Source: an uncultured Bacteroidota bacterium
GTDB taxonomy: Bacteria > Bacteroidota > Bacteroidia > Chitinophagales > Chitinophagaceae
Reading direction: 5' to 3'
DNA length: 64,000 nt
NCBI GenBank assembly: GCA_903882805.1
Contig: CAIRYK010000048.1
Coordinates: forward strand, 43,161-107,160
The notes under the pieces were generated by a model that was given only the letters and a program-made list of their open reading frames with translations, was not told the DNA's origin and searched no databases. A program made the position numbers and the translations under genes. Shown piece by piece: positions 43,929-54,275 of the stretch. The first letter of the stretch is position 1, and each line of letters starts with the position of its first letter.

Positions 43929-46187
43929 TTACTCTAGTTTAAAGTTGGAGTAGTATTTTTTAGCTTCGGCTTCATATCTTCTGGCCATATCCATGTTGCC
44001 AAGTCCCTGATAAGATAAAGCAAGGAATGGGATATCATTCACATGTTTTGGGTCAAGGCTCAGCGATTTATTAAGAATATCGATAGTGGCCTGATACTGT
44101 TTCAATTGAAAGTAGCAGTGGCCAAGGTTAGAATAAGCATTGACATAATTTGGGTTCATTGCAATGGCTTTCTTAAATATCTCTATAGCCTGTGGATATT
44201 TGTTTTGGTTTAGATAGATTGCTCCCAGATTGTTCACTGCATTTACATCGCCGGGGTTTATTTCCAACGCTTTTTTAAACAGCGGTTCGGCCTTATCGTA
44301 TTGTTTGGTCTGGAAGTATGCCATGCCCATTTGCATATAGGCGTCTACATAATTTGGGTCGCGTGTTACAGCCTGTGTAAGGTGGTAAATAGCCGAGTCG
44401 TATTGGTGGGTCTGCACATAGCAGCAGCCGAGGTTGAATGACGCCTGAACGAAAACCGGATTGATAGTCAGCGCCAGTTTGTAGGCCTCAATAGCTTCCG
44501 GAAACTTGCTGGTGCGCATATACACAGTACCCAGATTGTTTGCAGCTATAGACTGATAGGGACTCTGTGAAATGGCTGTGCGGAGATGGTACACTGCTGA
44601 ATCGTACATTTCGGCAAGCAGGTAAGCTTTGCCGGTTTCGGTATGCGCATCTGTAAAAAGTGGGTAAATTTCCACCGATTTTTTAAGATAGTTGATACTT
44701 TCGCGAATTATCTGTTTCTGCTTTATCGGATCTTTTTCATTCGGGAAAACGGTTTCTGCCATTTCATCGCCGAGATAAAAATACAAACGGCTGTCATTGG
44801 GTTGTTTTGCAAGGTCGGTGCGGAAAAGGGTATAATTGTCTTTCCAGTCGGCATTGCGCGCTATAGTAAGTCCGGAGAATAATAAACAAACCGATATCAT
44901 AATACCTAATACTACCTTGTTGTTGATGACTTCAGGTACGGTTACCGAGCCTTTTATTATCCACTTTTCTATAGCCAGGCCAACAGCCAGACAGAAACCT
45001 ACTGAGGCGAAAAACAGAAAGCGTTCGCCCATAATTGTGCCTATCAGGAAGGGGATGTTTGAGAATAGCGACAATGTGGCAAGGAAAAAAACAATGCTAA
45101 ACGCCCAGGGATCTTTCTGATCTTTTAAGAATCTGAAAGCTGCCAAACCAGCCAAAGCAAGGTATATAACTGTGGTAAGCAACACCCATATATTGTCGAA
45201 ACCAACGTATGGAATACTATTAAAGCAGTAGTCGTTGATCAACGGGTGGGGGATAAACAGCAAGTATAAGTACTTACCCAACACCAGTATCGCAGTGCCG
45301 ATTTTCATGGATACACTTGGCGCTTTTACTAGGGCATTGTCTATAAATTCTATGGCAGTAGTGCTACAGCCGTATGCATCGAGTACGCGGGTACGGATAA
45401 TCCAAAATACTGCAAACGCAACAACAGTGCCCGTGGTAATGAATATTGCCCGTGTCCTGTTTTCGTTTCTGTAAAAGAAAAACACCATTGGCACTATAGC
45501 CAGAAATGTAAAAACCGTTTCTTTTGAGATAAATGCAAGAAAGAAAGCAATAATGCCCCCTATCAAGCTCAGTATTTTCCCTTTCTCCATGTAGTTGAGG
45601 TACAGATTCATGGAAACGAAGGCAAAAAAGAAACACATGATCTCGTCGCGGCTTTTTATGTTGGCCACAACTTCTGTATGAATTGGGTGAACAGCAAAAA
45701 GTAAGGATGCTATTAGCGCCACCACAGTTTTTTGTCGCCCGAACAACTTGTCAATAAACAGGAATAATAGTACTACACAACCAGCAAAGAAAATGATGTT
45801 GAACAAATGCCCAACCATAGGGTTGCTGCCAAATAGCTCTACTTCCGCGGCAAACATAACCAGCGACAACGGACGATAGTTGTCGTTTTTAAAGTAAGCT
45901 ACGCCTGTCATACGGGGTGTTCGCAGCAATTCTGGAATGCCATCAAAGCCCTTGTTGACAATCGTGTTTTTTGTAGTTACCACATTGTCGTCGAGCACGT
46001 AGCCATTGCCAAGCGTGTTGAAGTAAACCAGCAGCGAAATTACTGCCAGCCCAATACAGATAAGCGTTGTGACAGACAACGATTTTTTAGGCTTTGCAGG
46101 CGCTTCAGCAAGTGGTTTTGTTGCCGTAGCCGGTTTTGGCGCAGGCGTATTTGTCGCCGCCGGTTTCGGGTTCGTCTTTTTAGCCAT
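43929..46187 (-). CDS. TMTC-like membrane protein with TPR repeats
   Basis: The 752-residue protein starts with a Pro/Ala/Lys-rich tail, then about 10-11 membrane helices with the acidic pair in YVLDDNVV near the first loop, as in GT-C-fold glycosyltransferases. TPR repeats run from about residue 500 to the end (YPLFTDAHTETGKAYLLAEM, AYKLALTINPVFVQASFNLG, KKALEINPGDVNAVNNLGAI, at least seven). This layout resembles TMTC-type O-mannosyltransferases. It may modify exported proteins, but no partner is adjacent. A terminator follows. Confidence 0.75.
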   Translation of the reverse strand: MAKKTNPKPAATNTPAPKPATATKPLAEAPAKPKKSLSVTTLICIGLAVISLLVYFNTLGNGYVLDDNVVTTKNTIVNKGFDGIPELLRTPRMTGVAYFKNDNYRPLSLVMFAAEVELFGSNPMVGHLFNIIFFAGCVVLLFLFIDKLFGRQKTVVALIASLLFAVHPIHTEVVANIKSRDEIMCFFFAFVSMNLYLNYMEKGKILSLIGGIIAFFLAFISKETVFTFLAIVPMVFFFYRNENRTRAIFITTGTVVAFAVFWIIRTRVLDAYGCSTTAIEFIDNALVKAPSVSMKIGTAILVLGKYLYLLFIPHPLINDYCFNSIPYVGFDNIWVLLTTVIYLALAGLAAFRFLKDQKDPWAFSIVFFLATLSLFSNIPFLIGTIMGERFLFFASVGFCLAVGLAIEKWIIKGSVTVPEVINNKVVLGIMISVCLLFSGLTIARNADWKDNYTLFRTDLAKQPNDSRLYFYLGDEMAETVFPNEKDPIKQKQIIRESINYLKKSVEIYPLFTDAHTETGKAYLLAEMYDSAVYHLRTAISQSPYQSIAANNLGTVYMRTSKFPEAIEAYKLALTINPVFVQASFNLGCCYVQTHQYDSAIYHLTQAVTRDPNYVDAYMQMGMAYFQTKQYDKAEPLFKKALEINPGDVNAVNNLGAIYLNQNKYPQAIEIFKKAIAMNPNYVNAYSNLGHCYFQLKQYQATIDILNKSLSLDPKHVNDIPFLALSYQGLGNMDMARRYEAEAKKYYSNFKLE

Positions 46188-46405
46188 TGTGTTTGGTTGT
46201 TTCTAAATTAGCTTTACACTTTTGTCCAAAAATATACATTTATCTAAAACTAAGGTAGTTGTGGCAGCGGATAATAACTCGTTGCGGAAATGATATTCGC
46301 TGTTTTTTTGTTTTTTTATAATATGCTCGGTCAATGCAGCTATCAGAAAGTCGATTAGCGCCGCAATGAAAGAAGCAACACTTATATTTACCCACACAAT
46401 ACACT

Positions 46406-48127
46406 ATGGCGTCTCGTGTCATTCGTTTTTCGTTGTCTGAAAAAATTGTCCGCAATACCTTTATCGCGGTTGTGTTGTTGTTTTTAGTGTCGGTGTTCTT
46501 TTTTTCAGTAGTCTATCTGTGCTCATCGCGGCAATCGTTGTCGGGCTGGTATTTGGGGCTTACTCCTTATTTTTATAACAAAGAGCAATGGCTTACCGCT
46601 TTTTTTACGCCTTCGGTAAAGCGGTTCGGCAATATTTTTTGTTTTGCCGCTGTCGGTATCTCAATCGTAGGTGTATATAAATTATATAAAGTCTGGCAAG
46701 CAAACAGCGAGACCGTAAAAGATGCTTATAGTTTTGCAGTGTTCATGGTCGACGTCTTTTGGATAGCCCTGTTGACCGCTACCTGCATCGGATTATGGTC
46801 ATGGGGGAATGCCAAATTCCATCCTGCATTCGATGAGGTTTTTTCGGCGGTGAATAGCGCTGGCAGTCATCCATTTGTTGCACTATCCTATTATATGCTG
46901 CCCAACAATCACATTGGGTTTAATTTGTTCAATGGAGTCTTTTTTTACTTTGCCGCTGATAAGTTGATTACTGGTCGTTTTTTGTCGTTTGTAGCTTATC
47001 TTATTTTAGTGTTATCTGTATTTGGTTGGTTTTGTACATTCATGCGGTACAGGGTATTAGCATTTATGGGCGCAATTGCGGTCGCATTGCAGTTTTCAGT
47101 TTGGGGTTATGGTTTTCAGAACCGGGGATACGAATGGTATACCCTTGCTACATTTATTGCTTTTATTTCAGCGCTATATTTTACTTCAACCAATAATAAA
47201 CGATGGCTGCATCTTAACACGGTGGCCTGCATTGTGGGTAATTGTTGTGTTCCTACTTTTTTCTATTATCAGGTTGCACAATGGCTTTTTGTGGGTTTGT
47301 TGCCGGGAGCTTCATCGCGTAGGGTATTTTGGTGGGCGCAATTAACTGTATTGAGTATAGTTTTCTTGTTTTATTTGCCTGCATTGTGTTTTTCCGGTAT
47401 TGGGGCCTTTATTGCCAATCCTTATGTGTCTTCGGCGGGTAATCTTGCTGGTATCGTAGGTAAAAGCGGAGCTTATTTGGTTGAGTTTGCAACCTATTGT
47501 TACTCGGGCATGGTGAGCGAATACAATTTCATGAATGTGTTGTTTTTTCTGTTACCACTTTTGCTGCTGTTCAGGTGGAAGCGCAATGTGTTTTTCGCAC
47601 GTGCAGGAGTTTATTTTGGTGTTTTATGGTTAATGGCTTTTATTGTTGTTTTTATAATGCGACGGTATCCCTACCTGCGCAACATGGCCGGACATGAGTG
47701 TATTTCGCTTACGTTATTCATTGTAGTCGTTTATTGGCTAACCGACCGTTTTGCGCATCGTTTGAAAATTCGACCTGCCGGATTTATTCTTTTTGCAGCG
47801 GTGGCAGCAGGCCTCTCCGCGCATTTCATTGAGGTGAATAGCGGGCGTTTCCAGAATTTGCTGTATAACTACAACACCACCGAAAAGTACATGGCTATAA
47901 GCGAAGCAGTTGCAACATTGCCAGCAACCGCAACCTTGGCGTGTACCAATGAGAGCTTTTATGCCTACTATCTGGCATCAAAACGTGGACTGAAGCCAAC
48001 ACAACACCCAACAGGGAAGGAACAATACCTAATAAAGCAAGCAGACGAAAGGGTAGAGTCAGGAATTTTAGCGCAATACGCCTATCTTTTCGCCTTTGAT
48101 AGCTATCAGCTTTATCAGAAGAAATAG
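46406..48127 (+). CDS. Large polytopic membrane protein, GT-C-like
   Basis: The 573-residue protein has about 11-12 hydrophobic segments, a long first extracytoplasmic loop (SCSSRQSLSGWYLG-like part with FYNKEQWLTAFF and SWGNAKFHPAFDEV), and a soluble end of about 100 residues (AVATLPATATLACTNESFYA). The pattern is that of GT-C membrane glycosyltransferases, but no diagnostic catalytic motif was seen. It is divergent from the TPR membrane protein by 218 bases. Function not assigned. Confidence 0.65.
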   Translation: MASRVIRFSLSEKIVRNTFIAVVLLFLVSVFFFSVVYLCSSRQSLSGWYLGLTPYFYNKEQWLTAFFTPSVKRFGNIFCFAAVGISIVGVYKLYKVWQANSETVKDAYSFAVFMVDVFWIALLTATCIGLWSWGNAKFHPAFDEVFSAVNSAGSHPFVALSYYMLPNNHIGFNLFNGVFFYFAADKLITGRFLSFVAYLILVLSVFGWFCTFMRYRVLAFMGAIAVALQFSVWGYGFQNRGYEWYTLATFIAFISALYFTSTNNKRWLHLNTVACIVGNCCVPTFFYYQVAQWLFVGLLPGASSRRVFWWAQLTVLSIVFLFYLPALCFSGIGAFIANPYVSSAGNLAGIVGKSGAYLVEFATYCYSGMVSEYNFMNVLFFLLPLLLLFRWKRNVFFARAGVYFGVLWLMAFIVVFIMRRYPYLRNMAGHECISLTLFIVVVYWLTDRFAHRLKIRPAGFILFAAVAAGLSAHFIEVNSGRFQNLLYNYNTTEKYMAISEAVATLPATATLACTNESFYAYYLASKRGLKPTQHPTGKEQYLIKQADERVESGILAQYAYLFAFDSYQLYQKK

Positions 48128-48228
48128 TATTGGTTAATCTGTATTTATCTATGATAGTATTATCGTTGGTAATGGCTATAAGAGATAATTTTGTAGTAAC
48201 TTAGAGATTGAGGACATCAGTATAATTT

Positions 48229-50487
48229 ATGCACACACAACCGGTCGACGCGAATTTGCCCTACAATAAGAGCGATGAAGAGGAAAAGAAAATGATATTG
48301 CGCGAATACCGTGCTTTGTTACGCTCACTAAAAGAACGACTGAAAAAAGGGGATAAAGCTTTACTGCGGCGTGCGTTCGAAATATCAGTAGAGGCGCATA
48401 AGGATATGCGCCGAAAGAGCGGAGAGCCTTACATACTCCATCCGCTGGCAGTGGCGCAAATAGCGGTGGAGGAAATTGGTCTTGGCGTCACATCGGCAAT
48501 ATGCGCTTTGTTGCACGACACAGTAGAGGATACCGAGATTACGTTGGAAGAAATCAGCGCAGAGTTTGGACCTAATATTGCTAAAATAATAGATGGGCTT
48601 ACCAAAATAAGCAATGTAGTAGATATTAAAGCCGACACTACTATCCAAGCCGAAAACTTCCGTAAAATACTACTTACACTTGCCGATGACCCGAGGGTAA
48701 TATTGATAAAACTTGCCGACCGCCTGCATAATATGCGCACGCTGGAAAGCATGAGCAGAGAAAAACAGCTAAAGATAGCATCGGAAACAACCTACATTTA
48801 TTCGCCGCTGGCGCACAGGTTGGGTCTGTACGAGATAAAAAGCGAGATGGAAGATCTGGCTATGAAGTACACAATGCCCGATGTATATCATGATATTGCA
48901 CAAGGATTGAAAGATACGAAAAGCAACAGGAGCCGGTATATTAATGAGTTTATAAAGCCAATAAAGGAAGAACTAACAGCTAACGGCTTTGATTTCGAAA
49001 TTTATGGTCGTCCAAAAGCTATACATAGCATCTATAACAAGATGCGAAAGAAACAGGTGACTTTTGAAGAAGTTTATGACATTTTTGCAATCCGGGTGAT
49101 AATCAAGTCGGCCCCAGATCGCGAAAAGGAGGATTGCTGGAAGGTGTATTCGATTATTACCAACGTTTATCATCCGAGTACAGAGCGACTGCGCGACTGG
49201 ATAAGCGTACCTAAAGGTAACGGTTATGAAGCGCTGCACACTACTGTAATGGGCCCGGGCGGACGCTGGGTAGAGGTGCAAATACGCACAGAGCGCATGA
49301 ACGAAATAGCCGAAAAAGGCCTTGCCGCTCACTGGAAGTATAAAGAAGGAGCTGTATCGGCGCAGGAAAGCAAACTGGATAGCTTCCTGAAACACCTTAG
49401 GGAAATATTGAATAACCCCGATACCGACACTATAGATTTTATTCAGGATTTTAAACTTGATCTGTTTACCGAGGAGATTTATATATATACGCCCAAAGGG
49501 GACATGCGGGTATTGCCCAAGGGCGCTACCGCGCTCGACTTCGCATTTGATATTCATACTCAGTTGGGTATGAAATGCATAGGCGCAAAGGTCAACTACC
49601 GATTAGTTCCACTTAGTCATCAGTTGGATAGCGGCGATCAGGTTGAGGTTATTACTTCCTCCAAACAAAATCCATCAGAAGATTGGTTGGGGTTCCTGAT
49701 TACTGCAAAGGCTAAGTCAAAGGTTAAGAACTACCTGAAGGAAGATAAGCGTCGGACAGCAGATGAGGGAAAAGCTGAGTTGAAGAAAAAAATGGAGCAC
49801 ATTGGCGCTCCCATGTCCCAACACAACATCAACGAACTGCTAATCTATTATAAGAAAGCTACACAGTTAGATTTTTACTATGCGATAGCGGTAGGCAATA
49901 TAGATCTTAAAGACCTAAAGAACTTTACGCTATATGGCGACAAGTTTCAGCATCCCGGTAGAGAAATTAAAGCCGAAACCAAGGCAATGGAGGAAGATGC
50001 TGCCAAGATTAAGCCGGGTAAGGGAACAGAACTGATTATATTTGGCGAACGGTCGGATAAAGTATTGTACAAGCTTGCTCAATGCTGTCAGCCTATTCCC
50101 GGCGACGATGTGTTTGGTTTCGTAACCTCCGGCGAGGGACTGAAAGTGCATCGCACCGACTGCCCGAATGCAGCTAAGTTGCTGGCAAACTACGGCCACA
50201 GAATAGTAAAAACCAAGTGGGCTAAAAACAAGGAAATATCCTTCCTTACTGGTGTAAGGATAATTGGCATGGATGATGTAGGCGTTATTCAGAAAATAAC
50301 TAATGTTATTTCGGGTGAATTGAAATTGAACATGCGGTCATTAAGTATAGATTCGAAGGATGGTATTTTTGAAGGTACCATAATGGTGTATGTTCACGAT
50401 AGGGAAGAATTGAATAATTTTTGCACAAAACTTGGCGCCCTCGATGGGGTATCGAAAATAGAACGACTGGAAGGGACTAATGATTGA
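48229..50487 (+). CDS. relA: Bifunctional (p)ppGpp synthetase/hydrolase
   Basis: The 752-residue Rel/SpoT protein makes and degrades the stringent-response alarmone. The HD hydrolase domain carries AICALLHDTVEDTE at about 90-103, so hydrolysis should be active. The synthetase domain spans about 250-385 (YGRPKAIHSIYNKMRKKQVT, VYDIFAIRVIIKS, ISVPKGNGYEALHTTVMGPG), then the TGS domain near 415-475 and an ACT domain at the end (MVYVHDREELNNFC). Length and order are normal. It overlaps the next gene by 8 bases, so translation may be coupled. Confidence 0.95.
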   Translation: MHTQPVDANLPYNKSDEEEKKMILREYRALLRSLKERLKKGDKALLRRAFEISVEAHKDMRRKSGEPYILHPLAVAQIAVEEIGLGVTSAICALLHDTVEDTEITLEEISAEFGPNIAKIIDGLTKISNVVDIKADTTIQAENFRKILLTLADDPRVILIKLADRLHNMRTLESMSREKQLKIASETTYIYSPLAHRLGLYEIKSEMEDLAMKYTMPDVYHDIAQGLKDTKSNRSRYINEFIKPIKEELTANGFDFEIYGRPKAIHSIYNKMRKKQVTFEEVYDIFAIRVIIKSAPDREKEDCWKVYSIITNVYHPSTERLRDWISVPKGNGYEALHTTVMGPGGRWVEVQIRTERMNEIAEKGLAAHWKYKEGAVSAQESKLDSFLKHLREILNNPDTDTIDFIQDFKLDLFTEEIYIYTPKGDMRVLPKGATALDFAFDIHTQLGMKCIGAKVNYRLVPLSHQLDSGDQVEVITSSKQNPSEDWLGFLITAKAKSKVKNYLKEDKRRTADEGKAELKKKMEHIGAPMSQHNINELLIYYKKATQLDFYYAIAVGNIDLKDLKNFTLYGDKFQHPGREIKAETKAMEEDAAKIKPGKGTELIIFGERSDKVLYKLAQCCQPIPGDDVFGFVTSGEGLKVHRTDCPNAAKLLANYGHRIVKTKWAKNKEISFLTGVRIIGMDDVGVIQKITNVISGELKLNMRSLSIDSKDGIFEGTIMVYVHDREELNNFCTKLGALDGVSKIERLEGTND

Positions 50488-52027
50488 ACAAACGGAAATA
50501 GAAACGAGCGTAAATAACATGAGCGTAACGACACAAGAGTTGTACACGGCATATTGCGACATAATGCAAAAAGCCGCCGATTTGAATAATGCATCCGCTG
50601 TACTTGGGTGGGATCAGGAAGTGTACATGCCGCCCAAAAGCGCGACTATGCGCGCCCGCCAACTGGCTACTTTGGCAACGGAGGCGCATAGCCTGCTTAC
50701 CAGTGAAAAACTGGATACTTTACTAAATCAATTGGCTGCGCGTAATGATCTGGCGGAAGACCAGCGTACAAATGTGGAGTTGAGCCTAAAAGATCTTAAC
50801 AAGAATAAAAAATTACCGGCTGAGTTTGTCGACCAGCTATCGCGGCAAACCAGCGAGTGTTTTAATGCATGGATAGATGCGCGTAAGAAAAACGACTTTT
50901 CTGTTTTTGCTCCTTCGCTGGCGAAGATGATTGAGTTAAAGAAAAAACAGGTTGAATACTATGGCTATGCCGGACACCCATACAATGCATTGCTGGATGA
51001 CTATGAAGAGGGGGCTACGGTTGAAATTCTGGATAGGATATTCGCCGGTATCCGGGCTAATCTACCGCCAATTTTGCACCGTATTCAACAACAACAGCAG
51101 GTTAGCGATGATTGTTTTCATAGTTATTACCCAAAGCAGCTACAGTGGGATTTCAGTATAGATGTTTTAAAACATATCGGCTTCGATTTTGAAGCTGGTC
51201 GTCAGGATTACTCAGAGCATCCTTTTACCACTTCATTTTCGTCTGCCGATGTGCGCTTGACCACACGCGTCGATGAATTCGATTTTGCGTCTATGCTTTG
51301 GAGTTGTATTCACGAAGGAGGACACGGGCTTTACGAACAAGGACTACCTGCAGATCAGTATGGGCTTCCGCTCGGAGCAGCGGTGAGTCTGGGTATTCAT
51401 GAATCGCAATCGCGGTTGTGGGAGAATTGTGTAGGGCGCGGTAATGAATTTTGGACATTTTTTTACCCGAGACTTCAGGAGCTTTTTCCTGAACAATTGA
51501 GTATGGTGACCAAGGCGGATTTTGTAAAAGCTGCTAACAGAGTAACGCCATCGCTCATCAGAACTGAAGCCGACGAATTGACCTATCATTTTCATGTGAT
51601 GATCCGTTATGAGATTGAAAAGGGCCTGATAGAAGGTAGTTTGTTGCCAGGTGAAATACCTGGTAAATGGAACGAGCTATATGAACATTATCTTGGCGTT
51701 ACGCCGGCAGATGATAAGACTGGCGCGTTACAGGATGTACATTGGAGTCATGGTAGTTTTGGTTATTTTCCAACCTATACGCTCGGCAGCTTTTACGCGG
51801 CACAGTTTTATGCGCAGGCAGTAGCAGAGGTATCCGGGTTAGAGGAGCAAATGGCCAAGGGAGATTTTTCACTTTTGCTGGATTGGCTCCGGGAAGAAGT
51901 GCACATGCACGGACGAAAATACAACTCTGAGCGATTGTGTGAGCTTATTACCGGCAAACCCCTTGATCCGCAATATTTCATATCCTATATAACTGAGAAA
52001 TACCAAGATATATATTCTTTCTGTTGA
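50480..52027 (+). CDS. Carboxypeptidase M32 (thermostable carboxypeptidase type)
   Basis: The frame from ATG 50480 gives 515 residues; an ATG at 50519 (502 residues) starts MSVTTQELYTAYCDIMQKAA and agrees better with the family, so the true start may be there. The zinc motif is HEGGH in SCIHEGGHGLYEQGLPADQY, with the family's downstream Glu in IHESQSRLWENCVGRG. It removes C-terminal residues from peptides in the cytoplasm with a metal ion. It overlaps the rel gene and so is probably in its operon. Confidence 0.9.
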   Translation: MIEQTEIETSVNNMSVTTQELYTAYCDIMQKAADLNNASAVLGWDQEVYMPPKSATMRARQLATLATEAHSLLTSEKLDTLLNQLAARNDLAEDQRTNVELSLKDLNKNKKLPAEFVDQLSRQTSECFNAWIDARKKNDFSVFAPSLAKMIELKKKQVEYYGYAGHPYNALLDDYEEGATVEILDRIFAGIRANLPPILHRIQQQQQVSDDCFHSYYPKQLQWDFSIDVLKHIGFDFEAGRQDYSEHPFTTSFSSADVRLTTRVDEFDFASMLWSCIHEGGHGLYEQGLPADQYGLPLGAAVSLGIHESQSRLWENCVGRGNEFWTFFYPRLQELFPEQLSMVTKADFVKAANRVTPSLIRTEADELTYHFHVMIRYEIEKGLIEGSLLPGEIPGKWNELYEHYLGVTPADDKTGALQDVHWSHGSFGYFPTYTLGSFYAAQFYAQAVAEVSGLEEQMAKGDFSLLLDWLREEVHMHGRKYNSERLCELITGKPLDPQYFISYITEKYQDIYSFC

Positions 52028-52110
52028 TAATAATGAAGTAAGTACTGAGTACGGGCTACGGGCTGAATACATGTCCGTAACCTTCAGTCAGCACAAAAGC
52101 GCTTAAACAA

Positions 52111-52605
52111 ATGACCTTCGGCCTTCACTACTATACCGAGCCGCTGAACGGCGATGAGTTGAGATTCCTTAAGCAAAAGGAACTGTCTGAGCGTTCGCAG
52201 TATTATAAGGTGTTTAAAGTACTTATGTTTTTTAGTTTTCTATTTCCATTTTTGGGGGCTTGGTATAGAGCTGCTGAGGGTGCAGAAAATGCGTTTTCGC
52301 CTGTGCGGTTTTTTGTTGCATGTGCTGTATTTCTGTTTATCTCTATATTTGGCGTCTATATGTCGTACCGGGTTTTCCTTAGGAATGTGCAGCGCGACAT
52401 AAAATACAAGACTAAAACAGTTGAGAAAAGTCAGGTTACCAAGAAAACTTATATTCAGTCGACAGATAGCTATTACCTGTATATCAACTCGTCGGTGAAA
52501 CTTAGTATAGAGGTATCGCGAGAAGATTTTAATTTTATAAACGAGGGAGATGAAGTGAACATTGAGTATGCTACATTTTCCAAACATTACTTTGGGTATT
52601 TTTGA
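52111..52605 (+). CDS. Membrane protein of unknown function
   Basis: The 164-residue protein has two transmembrane helices, at about 37-53 (VLMFFSFLFPFLGAWYR) and 67-90 (FFVACAVFLFISIFGVYMSY), and a soluble C-terminal half of mixed beta-type (TYIQSTDSYYLYINSSVKLS, INEGDEVNIEYATFSKHYFG). No family was recognised. It stands alone, 83 bases after the M32 gene. Confidence 0.65.
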   Translation: MTFGLHYYTEPLNGDELRFLKQKELSERSQYYKVFKVLMFFSFLFPFLGAWYRAAEGAENAFSPVRFFVACAVFLFISIFGVYMSYRVFLRNVQRDIKYKTKTVEKSQVTKKTYIQSTDSYYLYINSSVKLSIEVSREDFNFINEGDEVNIEYATFSKHYFGYF

Positions 52606-52769
52606 TTTTTTTAAAGAATCTGTCGGCATTTACACAAAACGCTGGATGCGCTTATCCATGCAATAAGCTGCAGAAAGATATGAATTGCTTAAGATTCAAA
52701 AACTAATTTGGCTTAACTTACGTATATGATGTGAGAGAGGTAGCAAATATTTTACAATTCTGTTTTTTG

Positions 52770-53543
52770 ATGTTGTTGTCGCTAATAAGGACGTGGAAAT
52801 TTGATGCTAAATTGTTTAGTATACACTTGTTGGTTATTTCTATTGCATTACAGTCTTTTTCAAAAGGACGCATTGTTGTTAAGCAACACTATGCTGATGG
52901 CAACCCCAAAATTGCGGTGGCATTTACAAACTTGAAAGACTCAACTGAATATACTTGCATAGCTTATTTTGACAATGGTAAAATAGATAGCGAGGTAGAT
53001 TATAAAAACGGCATACAGAAAGGCTATTTTCGTTCTTTTTACAAAAACGGGAATAAAAAACAGGAATGTTTAATCAGGAACGGCAAAAAACATGGGTTAT
53101 TAAAAACATGGTACGAAAACGGCCAACCCAAATGTGAAGGAAATTACACAAATGGAATTCAAGACGGTACGTGGAAAGTATGGACAGATAAGAACACGCT
53201 ATTTGTAAAAACGGTGCGCCAAGGTAAAGAGGATGGTAGAATAATAGAATACCTTACGAATAAGAATGGCGTGATGAAAATTGTGATGACTAAAAACCGC
53301 GATAATAAGCAAGAAGGAGTATGGCGATTGTACGATATAGAGAACAATTTAGTGCAAACTACCATTTTCTATAACGGTGTACTTAACGGAGATTTTATGG
53401 AATATTTTCCGAACGGTAAAATAAAAGCAACAGGTAAATTACTGAATGGTTTTTATGAAGGTGTAGTTCGCTATTACGATGTTTTTGGTTATGTTACTAA
53501 GCTGAAAAAATACCGGAGAGGCAGTGTTGTTGCCGAATATTGA
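52770..53543 (+). CDS. Exported MORN-repeat (YwqK-like) protein
   Basis: The ATG at 52770 (257 residues) was chosen; a GTG at 52731 would add 13 residues. A signal-anchor-like segment (LFSIHLLVISIALQSFS) is followed by repeated MORN-type units: NGKIDSEVDYKNGIQKGYFR, NGNKKQECLIRNGKKHGLLK, NGQPKCEGNYTNGIQDGTWK and FPNGKIKATGKLLNGFYEG. These match the YwqK family, annotated as toxin-antitoxin related in some genomes. No toxin gene is adjacent. The surroundings are AT-rich. Confidence 0.7.
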   Translation: MLLSLIRTWKFDAKLFSIHLLVISIALQSFSKGRIVVKQHYADGNPKIAVAFTNLKDSTEYTCIAYFDNGKIDSEVDYKNGIQKGYFRSFYKNGNKKQECLIRNGKKHGLLKTWYENGQPKCEGNYTNGIQDGTWKVWTDKNTLFVKTVRQGKEDGRIIEYLTNKNGVMKIVMTKNRDNKQEGVWRLYDIENNLVQTTIFYNGVLNGDFMEYFPNGKIKATGKLLNGFYEGVVRYYDVFGYVTKLKKYRRGSVVAEY

Positions 53544-54275
53544 TAGTTAACTGATATGTTGAAATTAAAATTTTAGTAAAAGCAATTATTGTATTATTAA
53601 TATTTATATAAGTTGTGTGGTTGTTTAACTGCTTTCCTTCGGATATTTTCGTTCATTTGTTTTATTTAATATTTAAAATATTAGTATTCAGCAGGTAACT
53701 TTATCAGAAATTTTATAATTTTGTAATTGCAGATGACTCCGTGTTCTGTTAGTCAAGGTGCAAAGAATGGCCTGTTTCTCTGAAAAATTCTGAGGTTAAC
53801 GGTTTACTTTTTTGAGGTTAAGGTAGTGTATATTTTAGTTCCGCTTTTTTTTTAAGAAAACAAGTGTTTTTTCCCAACCTATACCTTATATTAGCATCAT
53901 GTAATGGTGTATGTACATACATCTTTGTTTGAATTTGCACATCAAAACAAAGATTGTACTAAGAAATTAATAATAAAAGTGTTGTCGTTTTGCCGACTGT
54001 TATAATGAAAGAATATATATTGGAGTCGTTGAATTGGAAAATAGGATTATTAAAGATGGGATATACGACATTTTAAACCTTGTGTCATTAATTTAGTCAA
54101 AAATAGTTATACCTGAAAACACCTATTTCGGAACATTTAAACACTGTCGCTAAATTACCTCATTTCTTATAGAAATGCAGTTATAGTTATTGAAGACGCT
54201 TGGACTTAGACTGTTGGAATACTATGTAATTAATATTGTTATTTTTTCTTTTAACTCACAACTTAGAATTAAAAA
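53544..54275. other. 732-base AT-rich gap without a gene
   Basis: No convincing open frame, tRNA or known RNA was seen. It contains a 14-bp palindrome TGTATGTACATACA (53908-53921) and a small hairpin CTTTGTTT/AAACAAAG (53923-53930 with 53945-53952). The base composition looks clearly more AT-rich than the rest of the window. It may be the remains of an insertion or deletion event. Confidence 0.5.

Noticed and set aside
48973..49557. 194-residue minus-strand frame in rel/spoT
   Set aside because: Antisense to the synthetase domain of an intact gene; no independent support.
50480..50487. Overlap of rel/spoT and the M32 gene as a frameshift
   Set aside because: Both frames are complete and belong to different families; an 8-base overlap is normal for coupled genes.
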